NCBI GenBank assembly: GCA_963676875.1
Contig: OY781436.1
Location: forward strand, 3,968,001 to 4,032,000
Reading direction: 5' to 3'
Source: UBA6244 sp963676875
GTDB taxonomy: Bacteria; Bacteroidota; Bacteroidia; Bacteroidales; F082
DNA: 64,000 nucleotides
Shown: positions 8,300 through 17,691 of the stretch, piece by piece
Position numbering within the stretch: position 1 is the stretch's first letter
Layout of the letters: each line of letters begins with the position of its first letter
Notes under the pieces: generated by a model
What the model saw: the letters and a program-made list of their open reading frames with translations, nothing else
Told to the model about the DNA's origin: nothing
The model's database searches: none
Program-made: the position numbers and the translations under genes

Positions 8300-9097
8300 A
8301 TGTTTAAAAAGAATAGTTTTTTCGCCTTAATCGTTGGTATTCTGATTATTACCGCCTCATGCAATGGCCCGCAGAAGGTCTTGAAATCAGGTAATAATGA
8401 AATGAAGTACGAAACGGGTATTGATTTGTACGAAAAGGGCGACTTTAATAAGGCATTGCAATTCTTTGACATCCTCCGAGCTGTCTATCGTGGCACCGAA
8501 AAAGGGGAAATGCTGACATATTACACGGCCAACTGCTATTTTCAAATGCGTGACTACCAAATAGCCAGCTACTATTACGGTCAATATGTTCAAATGTATC
8601 CGCGTGGTGAGCATGCTGAAGAATCAGCCTATTTGTCGGCTTATTGCAAATACCTCGAATCACCCAGAAGCACCCTCGATCAAACCAATACATATTTGGC
8701 ATTGAAAGAGTTACAGTCGTTTATCGACATGTATCCGGCCAGCCCAAAGGTAAGCGAAGCCAATCGGTTGATGGATGATTTGCGTGATAAACTGGAAGTA
8801 AAAAGTTACGACATAGCGGTACTGTATTTCCGGATGGAAGAATATCAGGCAGCCATTACATCTTTTGAAAACCTGGTGGAAGATTTCCCGGACACGGAAT
8901 ACAAGGAAGAAGTACTCTTTAGTATCACCAAAGCCTACTTTTTGTATGCCGACAAAAGTATTTACAGCAAAAAGCAGGAGCGGTATGAAAAAACTGTGGA
9001 AGCCTACAACAATTTGAGATATTTATACCCTGAAAGTGAATTTTTACCCATAGCGCAGGAATACAACGACAAGGCTATGGCGCATTTAAGTAACTAA
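8300..9097 (+). CDS. bamD: Outer membrane protein assembly lipoprotein BamD
   Basis: BamD is the essential lipoprotein partner of BamA in folding beta-barrel proteins into the outer membrane. The 265-residue product begins with a lipoprotein signal peptide whose lipobox ends TASC (Cys21), followed by TPR-like helical repeats: YEKGDFNKALQFFDILRA, the FQMRDYQIASYYYGQYVQ helix pair, and YFRMEEYQAAITSFENLV. Length, TPR spacing and the repeated SYYYG-type motif are those of the Bacteroidota BamD. It heads a four-gene run with rpoZ, coaBC and a DUF4835 gene that is conserved in the phylum. The start is fixed by the signal peptide. Confidence 0.9.
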   Translation: MFKKNSFFALIVGILIITASCNGPQKVLKSGNNEMKYETGIDLYEKGDFNKALQFFDILRAVYRGTEKGEMLTYYTANCYFQMRDYQIASYYYGQYVQMYPRGEHAEESAYLSAYCKYLESPRSTLDQTNTYLALKELQSFIDMYPASPKVSEANRLMDDLRDKLEVKSYDIAVLYFRMEEYQAAITSFENLVEDFPDTEYKEEVLFSITKAYFLYADKSIYSKKQERYEKTVEAYNNLRYLYPESEFLPIAQEYNDKAMAHLSN

Positions 9098-9112
9098 TAA
9101 TTAGAAATATAC

Positions 9113-9442
9113 ATGGATTACAAAAAGGTTAAAACCGAAACATCGGCAGTAACACGGCAAAAAGATCGGTTCTACGATCATACCGGAAACATCTACGAAA
9201 CCGTAGTAGTTTTGTCGAAAAGAGCCAACCAAATTGGTTCGGACATTAAAGTAGAATTGGATCAGAAAATTTCGGAGTTTGCTCCCGCCAGCGACAACCT
9301 GGAAGAGGTTTTTGAAAACAGAGAACAGATTGAAATCGCTCGTTTTTATGAAGGTTTACCCAAGCCTACTTTGTTGGCCGTTCATGAATTTTTGAACGAT
9401 CAAATTTATTTTAGAAATCCTCATAAAGAAGACTTTAGCTAA
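9113..9442 (+). CDS. rpoZ: RNA polymerase omega subunit, Bacteroidota type
   Basis: A 109-residue protein matching the divergent omega subunit of Bacteroidota, which helps assemble the beta' subunit of RNA polymerase. The segment GNIYETVVVLSKRANQIGSDIK corresponds to the omega core helix pair, in which the usual bacterial signature is only loosely kept. It lies 15 bases after bamD and 7 bases before coaBC, so it is co-transcribed with both. Family assignment rests on this core and on the typical gene neighbourhood. Confidence 0.85.
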   Translation: MDYKKVKTETSAVTRQKDRFYDHTGNIYETVVVLSKRANQIGSDIKVELDQKISEFAPASDNLEEVFENREQIEIARFYEGLPKPTLLAVHEFLNDQIYFRNPHKEDFS

Positions 9443-9449
9443 ACAGCGA

Positions 9450-10649
9450 ATGCTGAAAGGTAAGAAAATATTAATTGGTATTACCGGTAGCATTGCTGCG
9501 TACAAAGTGCCTTTGATCATTCGGCTGCTCAAAAAAGCAGGTGCCGAAGTACAGGTGCTGATGACCCATATGGCTGCAGATTTTGTAACACCACTTACCT
9601 TGTCCACACTTACCGAACGTCCCGTTCTGGTCGACTTTTTTGACAAAGGCGATGGGAGCTGGCATAGCCATGTGGAGCTAGGTTTATGGGCTGATTTGTA
9701 TTTAATTGCACCCGTTTCGGCCAACACCATGGGTAAAATGGTGGCAGGAATAGCTGACAATTTGTTGCTTACGACTGTACTGTCAGCGCGTTGTCCCTTG
9801 TTTTTTGCACCGGCCATGGACTTGGATATGTACAAACATCCTACCACTCAGGACAATATTAAGCGACTGCAGGAATATGGTTATCAGCTCATTGAGCCTA
9901 CTCAAGGAGAGTTGGCCAGTGGATTGCGCGGTTTTGGCCGAATGGAAGAACCGGAAGTTATTTTTGAACTAATTCAGGGCTATTTTCGAAAAGAAAGCCC
10001 GCTTCTTGGTAAAAAATGTCTGGTTACAGCCGGTCCAACCTACGAACCCATCGATCCTGTCAGGTTTATTGGTAACCACAGTTCAGGGCTTATGGGTGTG
10101 GAAGTGGCTAAATCATTGGCACGTCAAGGGGCAGAAGTTGAGCTTGTTATGGGTCCTTCATCTGTTGTGGTGGAAGAAACCGGTATCCATGTCACACGCG
10201 TGGTAACAGCTGACCAAATGCTGGAGGCATGTACATCACATTTTCCCACTTCCGACATCACCGTCATGGCCGCTGCTGTGGCTGATTTCAGGCCATCACA
10301 GGTTGCCGAACAGAAAATAAAAAAGGGAACACAACCGGAAAGCATTCAGTTAGAACCCACAACTGACATTCTTCTCCAGTTGGGAAAAGCAAAAAAGGAC
10401 AACCAATTGCTCATTGGATTTGCCTTGGAAACCCAAGACGAATTGGTTCATGCCCGACAAAAACTCAACAATAAAAACCTGGATTTAATCGTTTTAAATT
10501 CTCTCAACGATGCAGGGGCAGGTTTTGGACATGCCACCAATAAAATCACCTTGATGGATAAAAATGGAAATACAAGTGAGTTTCCCCTGAAATCCAAAAA
10601 GGAAGTTGCCGAGGATATTGTTCAAGCCATCCTGTTGCTTAATAAATAG
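9450..10649 (+). CDS. coaBC: Bifunctional phosphopantothenoylcysteine decarboxylase / phosphopantothenate-cysteine ligase
   Basis: CoaBC carries out two successive steps of coenzyme A synthesis: ligation of cysteine to 4'-phosphopantothenate (CoaB, C-terminal half) and decarboxylation of the product (CoaC, N-terminal half, FMN-dependent). The N-terminal flavoprotein fold opens with GKKILIGITGSIAAYK. SHVELG contains the CoaC histidine, and FAPAMDLDMY is the conserved substrate loop. The second half begins near residue 185 with CLVTAGPTYEPIDPVRFIGNHSSG, the CoaB signature, followed by AAAVADFRP. At 399 residues it is of normal length. Confidence 0.95.
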   Translation: MLKGKKILIGITGSIAAYKVPLIIRLLKKAGAEVQVLMTHMAADFVTPLTLSTLTERPVLVDFFDKGDGSWHSHVELGLWADLYLIAPVSANTMGKMVAGIADNLLLTTVLSARCPLFFAPAMDLDMYKHPTTQDNIKRLQEYGYQLIEPTQGELASGLRGFGRMEEPEVIFELIQGYFRKESPLLGKKCLVTAGPTYEPIDPVRFIGNHSSGLMGVEVAKSLARQGAEVELVMGPSSVVVEETGIHVTRVVTADQMLEACTSHFPTSDITVMAAAVADFRPSQVAEQKIKKGTQPESIQLEPTTDILLQLGKAKKDNQLLIGFALETQDELVHARQKLNNKNLDLIVLNSLNDAGAGFGHATNKITLMDKNGNTSEFPLKSKKEVAEDIVQAILLLNK

Positions 10650-10653
10650 AGAA

Positions 10654-11550
10654 ATGATGAAGAAAGTTTTGGTCGCATTGTTCATGGTTTTGGTGCTTCA
10701 GCAGGGAGTTGCTCAGGAATTTTTGGGTAATATACAGGTGCAGTCGCAAAAAATTCAAGGAATCGATCCATCGGTTTGGACTGCCATGAAAACCTCCATG
10801 TTCGAGTTTATGAACAATAAAATTTGGTCGTCTTATAACTTTAAAATAGAGGAGCGAATTGAGTTTACCATGGTGTTCACAATTAATGAAGTTATTGGTT
10901 CTGATGACTTTACCGGAACCCTCAACCTGGTACTTCAACGACCTGTGTATGGCAGCGACTACAATACGGACGTGGTGAATTTGGTGGATAATGATATTCA
11001 CTTCAGGTATGTGCCCTATCAATCTATGGACTATTCCGATGGAACCTATACCGACAATCTGACTTCCATTTTGGCCTACTATGCCTACATTATGTTAGGT
11101 CTTGATTTTGACACTTTTAGCCTGCTTGGCGGAACTCAGTTTTACGAAAAAGCGCAAGCTGTAGCTACTGCAGCTCAAAGTTCAGGCGAACGCGGTTGGC
11201 AGGGATTTGAAGGACCCAAAAACAGGTATTCATTGGCTGAGAACCTCATGAACCCATCCTATGAAGACATGCGTAAGTTTCTTTACGAATATCATTTGAA
11301 AGGAATGGACGAAATGGCCACCAATGCCACCATGGCGCGTCAGACAATTTCCAAATCATTGAAATATTTTAAATCAACCTACGATAAACGACCTGGGCTT
11401 TACCTGCTGCAGGTAATGCTTGAAACCAAGCGCGACGAAATTATCAATATCTACAAGGAGGCCTCTCCTGCAGAAAAAACAGGAATGCTCAACATCATGC
11501 GAGAAGTGGATCCGCCAAACGGAACCCGGTATGAAATGGTGAATGAGTAA
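10654..11550 (+). CDS. DUF4835 family exported protein
   Basis: A 298-residue protein with a signal peptide ending VAQEF, followed by the family's opening QVQSQKIQGIDPSVW and a central LDFDTFSLLGGTQFYEKAQ. DUF4835 proteins are found across Bacteroidota next to coaBC. From memory the family includes PorD of Porphyromonas gingivalis, linked to type IX secretion, but that link is not shown by this sequence. It is periplasmic or outer-membrane associated. I start at the ATGATG at 10654, five bases after coaBC ends, rather than an in-frame ATG at 10606 inside coaBC, because the signal peptide begins there. Confidence 0.8.
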   Translation: MMKKVLVALFMVLVLQQGVAQEFLGNIQVQSQKIQGIDPSVWTAMKTSMFEFMNNKIWSSYNFKIEERIEFTMVFTINEVIGSDDFTGTLNLVLQRPVYGSDYNTDVVNLVDNDIHFRYVPYQSMDYSDGTYTDNLTSILAYYAYIMLGLDFDTFSLLGGTQFYEKAQAVATAAQSSGERGWQGFEGPKNRYSLAENLMNPSYEDMRKFLYEYHLKGMDEMATNATMARQTISKSLKYFKSTYDKRPGLYLLQVMLETKRDEIINIYKEASPAEKTGMLNIMREVDPPNGTRYEMVNE

Positions 11551-11831
11551 GCTATTCGCAAGTTATTGGCTCCCCCAAATTTCTTGAGCACAGTGAAATG
11601 GTTCAGACGACAAATGATTTTTCATACGTGATATTCATGTACCCCTAATTTAAAAGTAATACCGAATATGAATTGAAATGAGCATTAAGTTCGCTTCGCT
11701 CCTGAAACCTCTTCAATTCTATATCGGCATTATACACAAACAGCGTAGTGCTAACTTCAATTTATAAAAGGTATAAACCCGCAACAGATTGTATCCATTG
11801 CGGGTTTTGTACTTTAAAAGGATTGGTTGAG
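11551..11831. other. Intergenic region with terminator
   Basis: About 280 bases between the DUF4835 gene and the convergent PepSY gene. Apart from the hairpin at 11775-11808 nothing is recognised. A short plus-strand frame at 11748-12032 is the antisense shadow of the PepSY gene. Confidence 0.5.
11775..11808. terminator. Bidirectional terminator hairpin
   Basis: AACCCGCAA (11776-11784) pairs with TTGCGGGTT (11798-11806), with A and T runs on the outer sides. It can end both the bamD-DUF4835 transcript and the convergent PepSY transcript. Confidence 0.7.
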
Positions 11832-12305
11832 TTAATCTTCATCTCTGTCTTCACCATCCTCTTTTTCCTGCTCCTTTTTTACGACTTTCCCCTGCGTGTC
11901 GATGGTCACTTCCATTTCGGTTTTTCCTTTTTCCAACTCAAACTCGTAGAACGTACCGTCGGCAGTTTCGCTTACTTCGGCTTCTTCAATTTTAAAGTCG
12001 GCAAATTCACTGTCGAGGGTGGCTTTCACTAATTCAGGAAGTTCACTCATTTTTACAGCATGTTCGGTTTCTTTCCAGTTGCCTTCGTTGTCGAAGTTGG
12101 CCGAATATTTCACCTTGTACAGTTTAAACTCAGCTTCCCATTCGGTGTCGTTTTCTTTTTCCCATTTCACTTTGGAGGCATCAGGGAATTTTTGTGAAAA
12201 GGCATTTTGCACTTTTTCCGGCACGTCTTTTTCTGCCTGACAGCAAGCTGAAAAACTAAAAAAGGTCATTACCAACATGGCTAACATTACATTTTTCATG
12301 GTCAT
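11832..12305 (-). CDS. PepSY-like lipoprotein
   Basis: A 157-residue exported protein with a lipobox-like FSAC after the hydrophobic signal, then two PepSY-like (DUF2874) units: VQNAFSQKFPDASKVKWEKE and a second strand-helix unit around VKATLDSEFADFKIEEAEV. The tail is extremely acidic and Lys/Glu-rich. Such proteins are common in Bacteroidota as small periplasmic proteins of unclear role, often next to two-component systems. Here it sits just downstream of an RR-HK-efflux operon and its promoter contains a motif also seen in front of the response regulator, so it may be a member or sensor of that regulon. The start may also be the ATG two codons later. Confidence 0.75.
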   Translation of the reverse strand: MTMKNVMLAMLVMTFFSFSACCQAEKDVPEKVQNAFSQKFPDASKVKWEKENDTEWEAEFKLYKVKYSANFDNEGNWKETEHAVKMSELPELVKATLDSEFADFKIEEAEVSETADGTFYEFELEKGKTEMEVTIDTQGKVVKKEQEKEDGEDRDED

Positions 12306-12324
12306 TTATTTAAAGATTTATACG

Positions 12325-12349
12325 CAAACTTAAAGGTAGATTCTAAAGG
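12325..12349 (-). promoter_or_regulatory. PepSY gene promoter with regulator-like motif
   Basis: A perfect TAAGTTTG -7 box lies at 12325-12332 on the minus strand. Immediately upstream, read on the plus strand, are two AAAGG blocks 13 bases apart and the motif ATTCTAAAG, which also occurs in the operator of the neighbouring response-regulator gene. Confidence 0.45.
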
Positions 12350-12407
12350 AATATTCAAGTTGTTTCCATAAATGGATATTATTAACTTAAGCTGTCCTAA
12401 AAAGGTT

Positions 12408-15400
12408 TCACGACTTTTCATTTTTCCAAATCACCTTTAATAACGAAGGCAACACAATGAGCAATAAAGGAAGCGCAACAATCAAACCTCCTATAACTGC
12501 AATGGCCAATGGTTGATGCATTTGTGCGCCGGTGCCAATGCCCAGGGCAAGGGGAGTGAGGGCCACGATGGCACCAAAGGCAGTCATCAGTTTTGGGCGC
12601 AAACGTGATGAAATGGCGAAGTTGAGGGCATCGGTTACGGAGTTATTTGGCAATGTCGACAAAAACTGCTGAATGGTAAAAATGGAATTCTCACCAATAA
12701 TGCCCACAATCATGATTAATCCTGTATAACTGCCAATATTCAGGGGTGTGTTGGTCAGGTAAAGGGCAACAATACCCCCCGAAATGCCCAATACACTCAC
12801 GAAAATTACCGTCAGGGAGAGTTTCAGGCTCTTGAACATGAACAAAACCATGGTAAACACCAGTAAGCCTCCGGCCAATAAAATTCTGAGAAGTTCAGCA
12901 AAGGATTTTTGTTGTTCGGCATAAGAACCTCCGTAAACAATTTGATAGGTTGGGGGCAGTACAATGGTAGCCAGTTTTTGTTGGATATCTTTCATGACGC
13001 TTCCCAAGTCACGGTTGTTGAGTCGTGCCGATACCACACCCATGGTTTGCAGGTTTTCTCTTTCAATCTCGGCTACTCCTTCACTTACGCTAAAATCAGA
13101 AAGCTCGTTCAGGTAACGGTAATCATGGTTGGATGTGCATATCTTGATGTTTTTGAGTTGCTCAATGGGTTTGGTATTGGTAGCAGGATAGGTTACCCGG
13201 ATATCGGTCAATTGTTCCATTTCCGGAATGGAACCCACCACCAACCCACTCATGTGTGTTTCTGCTTGTATCTGTAATTCTTCGGCTGAGAGGCCAAATT
13301 GTTTCAATTTGCCCTCCCTAGGAAGTATCTTGACCATGGGTCCGGCCACCACAATGCCATCAAAAACGTCGGCGGTGCCTTGAACCAGATTCACGCTGTC
13401 GGCAATTTGTTTCGACAGGGTTTTGAGTATTTCGTGGTTGTCGCCAAATATTTTAATTTCAATGGGTTGAACGCTGGCCATTAAATCACCCAACATGTCT
13501 GTAATCACTTGTCCGAAGTCCACTTCCAGTGCAGGGACGGTTTTTTCCACTTGTTGTCTGATGTCGTCGGCTACTTCTTCAGTTGATCGGTTTCGTTTGT
13601 CATAGAGTTCGATCAGGTAGTCGCCCCGGTTGGGTTCGGTGATGAAAAACCCCATCTGGGTACCCGTTCGTCGCGAATAGGTCTTGACTTCAGGAACAGA
13701 TTCAATGATGTAGTCCACATCCGTTAACATGCGGTCGGTTTCTTCCAGGGAGGTTCCGGCAGGTGAGTTGAAATCGAGTACGATGGAGCCTTCATCCATT
13801 TCGGGAAGGAACCCCGTGGGCAGTTGTGGCATGATGTAATAAAATCCAACCGAGAGCGCCAATACCATGGTTAAAGCAATGTATGGTCGTTTGATGAAAA
13901 AACCAATCCATCCGTGTTTTTTTATGTGTTCAACTGGTTGGTGACGGTTCGTATTTCCCTTTCCTGAAAACAGAAGATAGAGAACGGGAAGCCCCAGCCA
14001 GGTGACCAAAAACGAGCAGATGAGTGTGATCATCATGGTTTCGGTGAGAATCTTAAAATAGGCGCCTGCCACCCCCGACATCAATTCGAAAGGAATGAGG
14101 ATGACAATGGTACTCAAGCTGGAACTTACCATGGCCGGAAACAGGTATTGAATGGCTTTTCCAACCAAAAGTGATGGAGGTCGTTCAGGGTTTTCTTCAT
14201 GAGTTCGGTGTATCTGCTCAATGACGATGATGGCATCATCGATAATCAACCCGATGGCTGCGGCTATGGCGCCAATGGTCATGATGTTGAAGTCGAAACC
14301 AATGTAATTCAACACGATAAGGGTTAATCCCAATGTCAGGGGAATGGTTACGAGAATGACAGCACTCGATTTGATGGAACGCAAAAAAATAATGACCACC
14401 ACAATGGCCAACAACAGTCCCATCAGCAGGATGTCGATGATGCTCCGAATGCTGCTGTTGACGAATTCTGACTGATTGTAGTAAGGAACAAGTTTTACGT
14501 CGGGAGCCAGCAATTTGTTCAATTCAATCACCTGTTCCGACACATCGCTTGCCACCTCAATCAAATTGCTGTTGGGTTGTTTCAATACGGCCACCAAGGG
14601 CATGTCCTTACCGTCGGCCTTAATTTTGATGTACTCATCGCGTTCGGTAATTTCCACTTTGGCCAAATCGCACACCTTAATTTTACGTACGCCATTGTTG
14701 AACAATACCAGATTTTCAAGTTCTTGTTTGTTTTTGATGGTGGCATCGGTAACGGTTAGGTACAATCTGTTGTAGTCTATGGTATATCCGTTCGACTTGA
14801 TAAAATCAGTTTGTCGAAGGGCATCACAAGCTTCCTGAGGACAAATATGCAACATGGCCATTTGTTCCTCGTTCAATACCACGCGATATTCTTTTTCTTT
14901 CCCGCCAATGACATCCACTGAAGACACACCGGATATCCTTAACAGATAGGGTTTTACAACATATTCAGCCAGTAGTTTCAACTCAACCAAATTTTTTATG
15001 GACGATTGCAACGAGTAACCCATCACGGGAAGTATGGAGGGGTTCATTTTTTCTACAGTAATCTGAATGTCAGACGGTAATTGGTTGCGTACCTGTGCTA
15101 TTTGCGACTCAATCTGCTGTTTGTCAAGGTTGATATCGCTGCCCCATTCCATAAATGCCGAAATTTCACAAGTTCCCATGCTCGTGGTGCTTCGGATAAG
15201 CTGAATGGTTTCTGCTCTTTTAATGGCTTTTTCAAGGGGCTTGGTAACGGCCGCCATCATTTTGTCCACCGGTTGCTCCCCAAAATCGGCAATGATTTTA
15301 ATTTTTGGGAAAGTAACATTCGGAAACAAGGATGTTTTCATGTTCTGATAGGCAAATACACCGCCCACCAGAATGAGCAGCAACATCACTGCCACAGGGC

Positions 15401-15428
15401 TTTTAAATTTGATAAAGAACTTTTCCAT
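12408..15428 (-). CDS. RND-family efflux pump permease (AcrB-like)
   Basis: A 1006-residue resistance-nodulation-division transporter that would export substrates by proton antiport through a tripartite pump. The usual twelve-helix layout with two large periplasmic loops is visible. Helix 4 has the proton-relay acidic pair in AIGLIIDDAIIVIEQ, which fits the drug/amphiphile branch better than the metal branch. A repeated segment, GFLPEMDEGSIVLDF, marks the start of the second half. I begin at ATG 15428, which gives MEKFFIKFKSPVAVMLLL; the longer frame to 15566 overlaps the upstream gene. It is the last gene of the RR-HK-TolC-adaptor-RND operon, one base after the adaptor stop. Confidence 0.9.
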   Translation of the reverse strand: MEKFFIKFKSPVAVMLLLILVGGVFAYQNMKTSLFPNVTFPKIKIIADFGEQPVDKMMAAVTKPLEKAIKRAETIQLIRSTTSMGTCEISAFMEWGSDINLDKQQIESQIAQVRNQLPSDIQITVEKMNPSILPVMGYSLQSSIKNLVELKLLAEYVVKPYLLRISGVSSVDVIGGKEKEYRVVLNEEQMAMLHICPQEACDALRQTDFIKSNGYTIDYNRLYLTVTDATIKNKQELENLVLFNNGVRKIKVCDLAKVEITERDEYIKIKADGKDMPLVAVLKQPNSNLIEVASDVSEQVIELNKLLAPDVKLVPYYNQSEFVNSSIRSIIDILLMGLLLAIVVVIIFLRSIKSSAVILVTIPLTLGLTLIVLNYIGFDFNIMTIGAIAAAIGLIIDDAIIVIEQIHRTHEENPERPPSLLVGKAIQYLFPAMVSSSLSTIVILIPFELMSGVAGAYFKILTETMMITLICSFLVTWLGLPVLYLLFSGKGNTNRHQPVEHIKKHGWIGFFIKRPYIALTMVLALSVGFYYIMPQLPTGFLPEMDEGSIVLDFNSPAGTSLEETDRMLTDVDYIIESVPEVKTYSRRTGTQMGFFITEPNRGDYLIELYDKRNRSTEEVADDIRQQVEKTVPALEVDFGQVITDMLGDLMASVQPIEIKIFGDNHEILKTLSKQIADSVNLVQGTADVFDGIVVAGPMVKILPREGKLKQFGLSAEELQIQAETHMSGLVVGSIPEMEQLTDIRVTYPATNTKPIEQLKNIKICTSNHDYRYLNELSDFSVSEGVAEIERENLQTMGVVSARLNNRDLGSVMKDIQQKLATIVLPPTYQIVYGGSYAEQQKSFAELLRILLAGGLLVFTMVLFMFKSLKLSLTVIFVSVLGISGGIVALYLTNTPLNIGSYTGLIMIVGIIGENSIFTIQQFLSTLPNNSVTDALNFAISSRLRPKLMTAFGAIVALTPLALGIGTGAQMHQPLAIAVIGGLIVALPLLLIVLPSLLKVIWKNEKS

Positions 15429-15429
15429 G

Positions 15430-16389
15430 TCAGTTGATGATTGATACCTGTGTGCTGTCGGCCAGACCATAAGCCCCACGGTTGATGATCTGATCGGTGG
15501 GTTGGAGGGTGGGAGAAAGTATTTCCACCAATGAGTCGTTTGAAATACCGATTGATACGGGCACATGCACGGCCATATTTATCGAATCACTTGAAAAACC
15601 TGTGGATGTGGATGATCGCGAGACCATATCCTTGTCAATGATTTTCATTACCCAGAAATGAGTTTGTGTTTCGTCGCACATCACTGCCGACTTAGGTAAG
15701 AGCTTGGTTTGTAGGTTTGTGTGGGTAAACTGAACCAGCAAATTCAGGTTTTCGGGTAGCAAACGTTTAGTTTGAGGTGCAATTAAAACGCTCAGGGTTT
15801 GGTTGGTTTGGTCAACCATTGGTAGCGATTGAAGGATATGACCCGGAAATTGGTTGTTGTCGGGAAGTATGATGGTAACTGAAGTTCCTTTTTCTGTCAG
15901 TGTTGAATAGCTATATGGAATGTCTGCCTGAATCACCAGATTTTGAGGATCAACCGTGATGCATAAGGTGCTGCCTTCGGCCACGAACCCCCCGGCATCG
16001 GGGTAAAAAAGTTCGGTGATGATGCCCTCAGCCGGTGCCAATATTTTGATGATCCCCATGGAATGACTTCCCGGCTTATTGGTTTCCAAAGCGATTCCCT
16101 CGCGGGTTTGAATCTCAAAAAGCACGTCGTTTTTTTTCACATGATCGCCATAGGAATGGTTCACTTTGATCACATAACCGGAAATGGGGGAGGTAACGGT
16201 ATTTTTTTTCAGATATCGCGTACTCCCGTTAAAAACTTTGGTGCTCTGGATGTTGCCCACGGTAATGTTTGTAATTGAAACCGGTGGTAATATTTCTTCA
16301 TCCTCGTGAGTTTTGGCGGGTTGTGTGCAACTACTCAAAATTAATATGGAGGCAGTCAGCAGGAAATATGTTGTATTTTTCATGATCAA
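15430..16389 (-). CDS. Efflux pump periplasmic adaptor lipoprotein
   Basis: A 319-residue membrane-fusion (HlyD/MFP) subunit joining the RND pump to the outer-membrane channel. It has a lipoprotein signal ending LSSC, a split lipoyl domain (SPISGYVIKVNHSYGDHVKKND, then LAPAEGIITELFYPDAGGFV), a beta-barrel domain and a C-terminal membrane-proximal domain. The helical hairpin is short, as in the small adaptors of this type. It follows the TolC gene by four bases and precedes the pump gene by one base. Confidence 0.9.
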   Translation of the reverse strand: MIMKNTTYFLLTASILILSSCTQPAKTHEDEEILPPVSITNITVGNIQSTKVFNGSTRYLKKNTVTSPISGYVIKVNHSYGDHVKKNDVLFEIQTREGIALETNKPGSHSMGIIKILAPAEGIITELFYPDAGGFVAEGSTLCITVDPQNLVIQADIPYSYSTLTEKGTSVTIILPDNNQFPGHILQSLPMVDQTNQTLSVLIAPQTKRLLPENLNLLVQFTHTNLQTKLLPKSAVMCDETQTHFWVMKIIDKDMVSRSSTSTGFSSDSINMAVHVPVSIGISNDSLVEILSPTLQPTDQIINRGAYGLADSTQVSIIN

Positions 16390-16393
16390 AAGT

Positions 16394-17677
16394 TTAGAAA
16401 TTCCAATAATTGTAAAGGTTGATTAAAGCTTGTTTTTCCATGTAAATAGCATTGGCTTCTTGCTTTTTAGCGGCCATGTCCTTCAGCAGATTTTTCAAAT
16501 CCATTATCGAAACTTCGCCATACATCAGTTCCCGGCCATAAGCATCTTTAAGCTCCTCGTAGTGTTTCAGCTGATTTTCCACCAATGCAAGTCTGGCTTG
16601 TAATGAACCAATTTGGTGCAAAAGTTTGGACTTCATTTGTTCGTTTTGGTTTTTGAAATACTGTTTGTCGAATTGAATGTTCTGAAGCCTGATGGTGGAC
16701 TTTTCACGCTGAAATTGACGTTGATTTCCATCAAAAAGATTCCATGAAAGTGTCAATCCCGTGCTGAATCCCAGTCGATCGGGAGTTGGCAAATAGGTCG
16801 CATTGAGCCCCGCTTGCGCGAAAAGGTGAAGTTCCGGCAAATACTTCATCTCAAACAACGACTGATCTGCTTCCACATGGAGGCTGTCGAGGGTAAAGGA
16901 CCTCAAAAACCCGGATGGCGTCACCTCTTCAGGACGGATCAAAAAACTGGTATCCTCCAGATCAATAGGCATGGAATCGTTGATTCCGCAAATCAAGTTT
17001 AGGTCGTATAGGCTAGATTCATAAGTAGATTGATAAACCTGACAGGCAGTTTTGTATTCGTCCAATTCCAATTCTAATAGCATCAAATCGGTTTGTTTGT
17101 AAATGGCTTGGTTCACCAGATTTTTCAATACAGGAAGTTGGTTTTTTATGTCTTTCAGTAATTTTTTAGCCGTTTCATTTTGTTGTTTAGCCCCTAAACA
17201 GATGATGTATTGGTTGTTAACGAGTTGCTCAATTTCGTGAGCCGTAATTAACAGGGTGTTTTGGTTTTGCTCCCGAGCAAGGTTGGCTTTTTGGGTATAG
17301 CCTTGTTTTCGTTTTCCGTTGAAAAGTGGCTGACTAACACTCACACTGCCTTGATACTGACCGCCATCGGTGGAGGCCAAATCGTAGCCGTAGTAGTTGT
17401 TGGCTCCTTCGGAAACCCATTGGAACCGATAAACGTCGTTGTCGTGGGATACGATGGGGGCAAAAAGGATACTCAGGTCGAAATTTACTTCAGGCTTGGT
17501 GAGTATGTTGGTAATTTGTTGTAAATCAATGGCCGACAACCTGCTGTCGTTGTTGGTTTGATTCATCAACGGACTCCGTACTTTCGCCTGTTCCACATAA
17601 TAAGTCAGGTTTAGTTTTTGACCAAATATTTGTGTAAAAAAGAGGCACAACATGAAAGTTGTATATAAGGTTTTCAT
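16394..17677 (-). CDS. TolC-family outer membrane efflux protein
   Basis: A 427-residue outer-membrane channel with a signal peptide ending FGQ and long alpha-helical coiled segments repeated in two halves, with the beta-strand sections VSVSQPLFNGKRKQG and TGLTLSWNLFDGNQRQFQR at equivalent places. This repeat is diagnostic of TolC-type proteins. It would complete the tripartite efflux pump with the two genes that follow. The kinase gene ends 14 bases upstream. Confidence 0.9.
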   Translation of the reverse strand: MKTLYTTFMLCLFFTQIFGQKLNLTYYVEQAKVRSPLMNQTNNDSRLSAIDLQQITNILTKPEVNFDLSILFAPIVSHDNDVYRFQWVSEGANNYYGYDLASTDGGQYQGSVSVSQPLFNGKRKQGYTQKANLAREQNQNTLLITAHEIEQLVNNQYIICLGAKQQNETAKKLLKDIKNQLPVLKNLVNQAIYKQTDLMLLELELDEYKTACQVYQSTYESSLYDLNLICGINDSMPIDLEDTSFLIRPEEVTPSGFLRSFTLDSLHVEADQSLFEMKYLPELHLFAQAGLNATYLPTPDRLGFSTGLTLSWNLFDGNQRQFQREKSTIRLQNIQFDKQYFKNQNEQMKSKLLHQIGSLQARLALVENQLKHYEELKDAYGRELMYGEVSIMDLKNLLKDMAAKKQEANAIYMEKQALINLYNYWNF

Positions 17678-17691
17678 TTTACAATAGATTT

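Noticed and set aside
11748..12032. 94-codon plus-strand frame
   Set aside because: Antisense of the PepSY-like gene and across the terminator; composition is that of a shadow.
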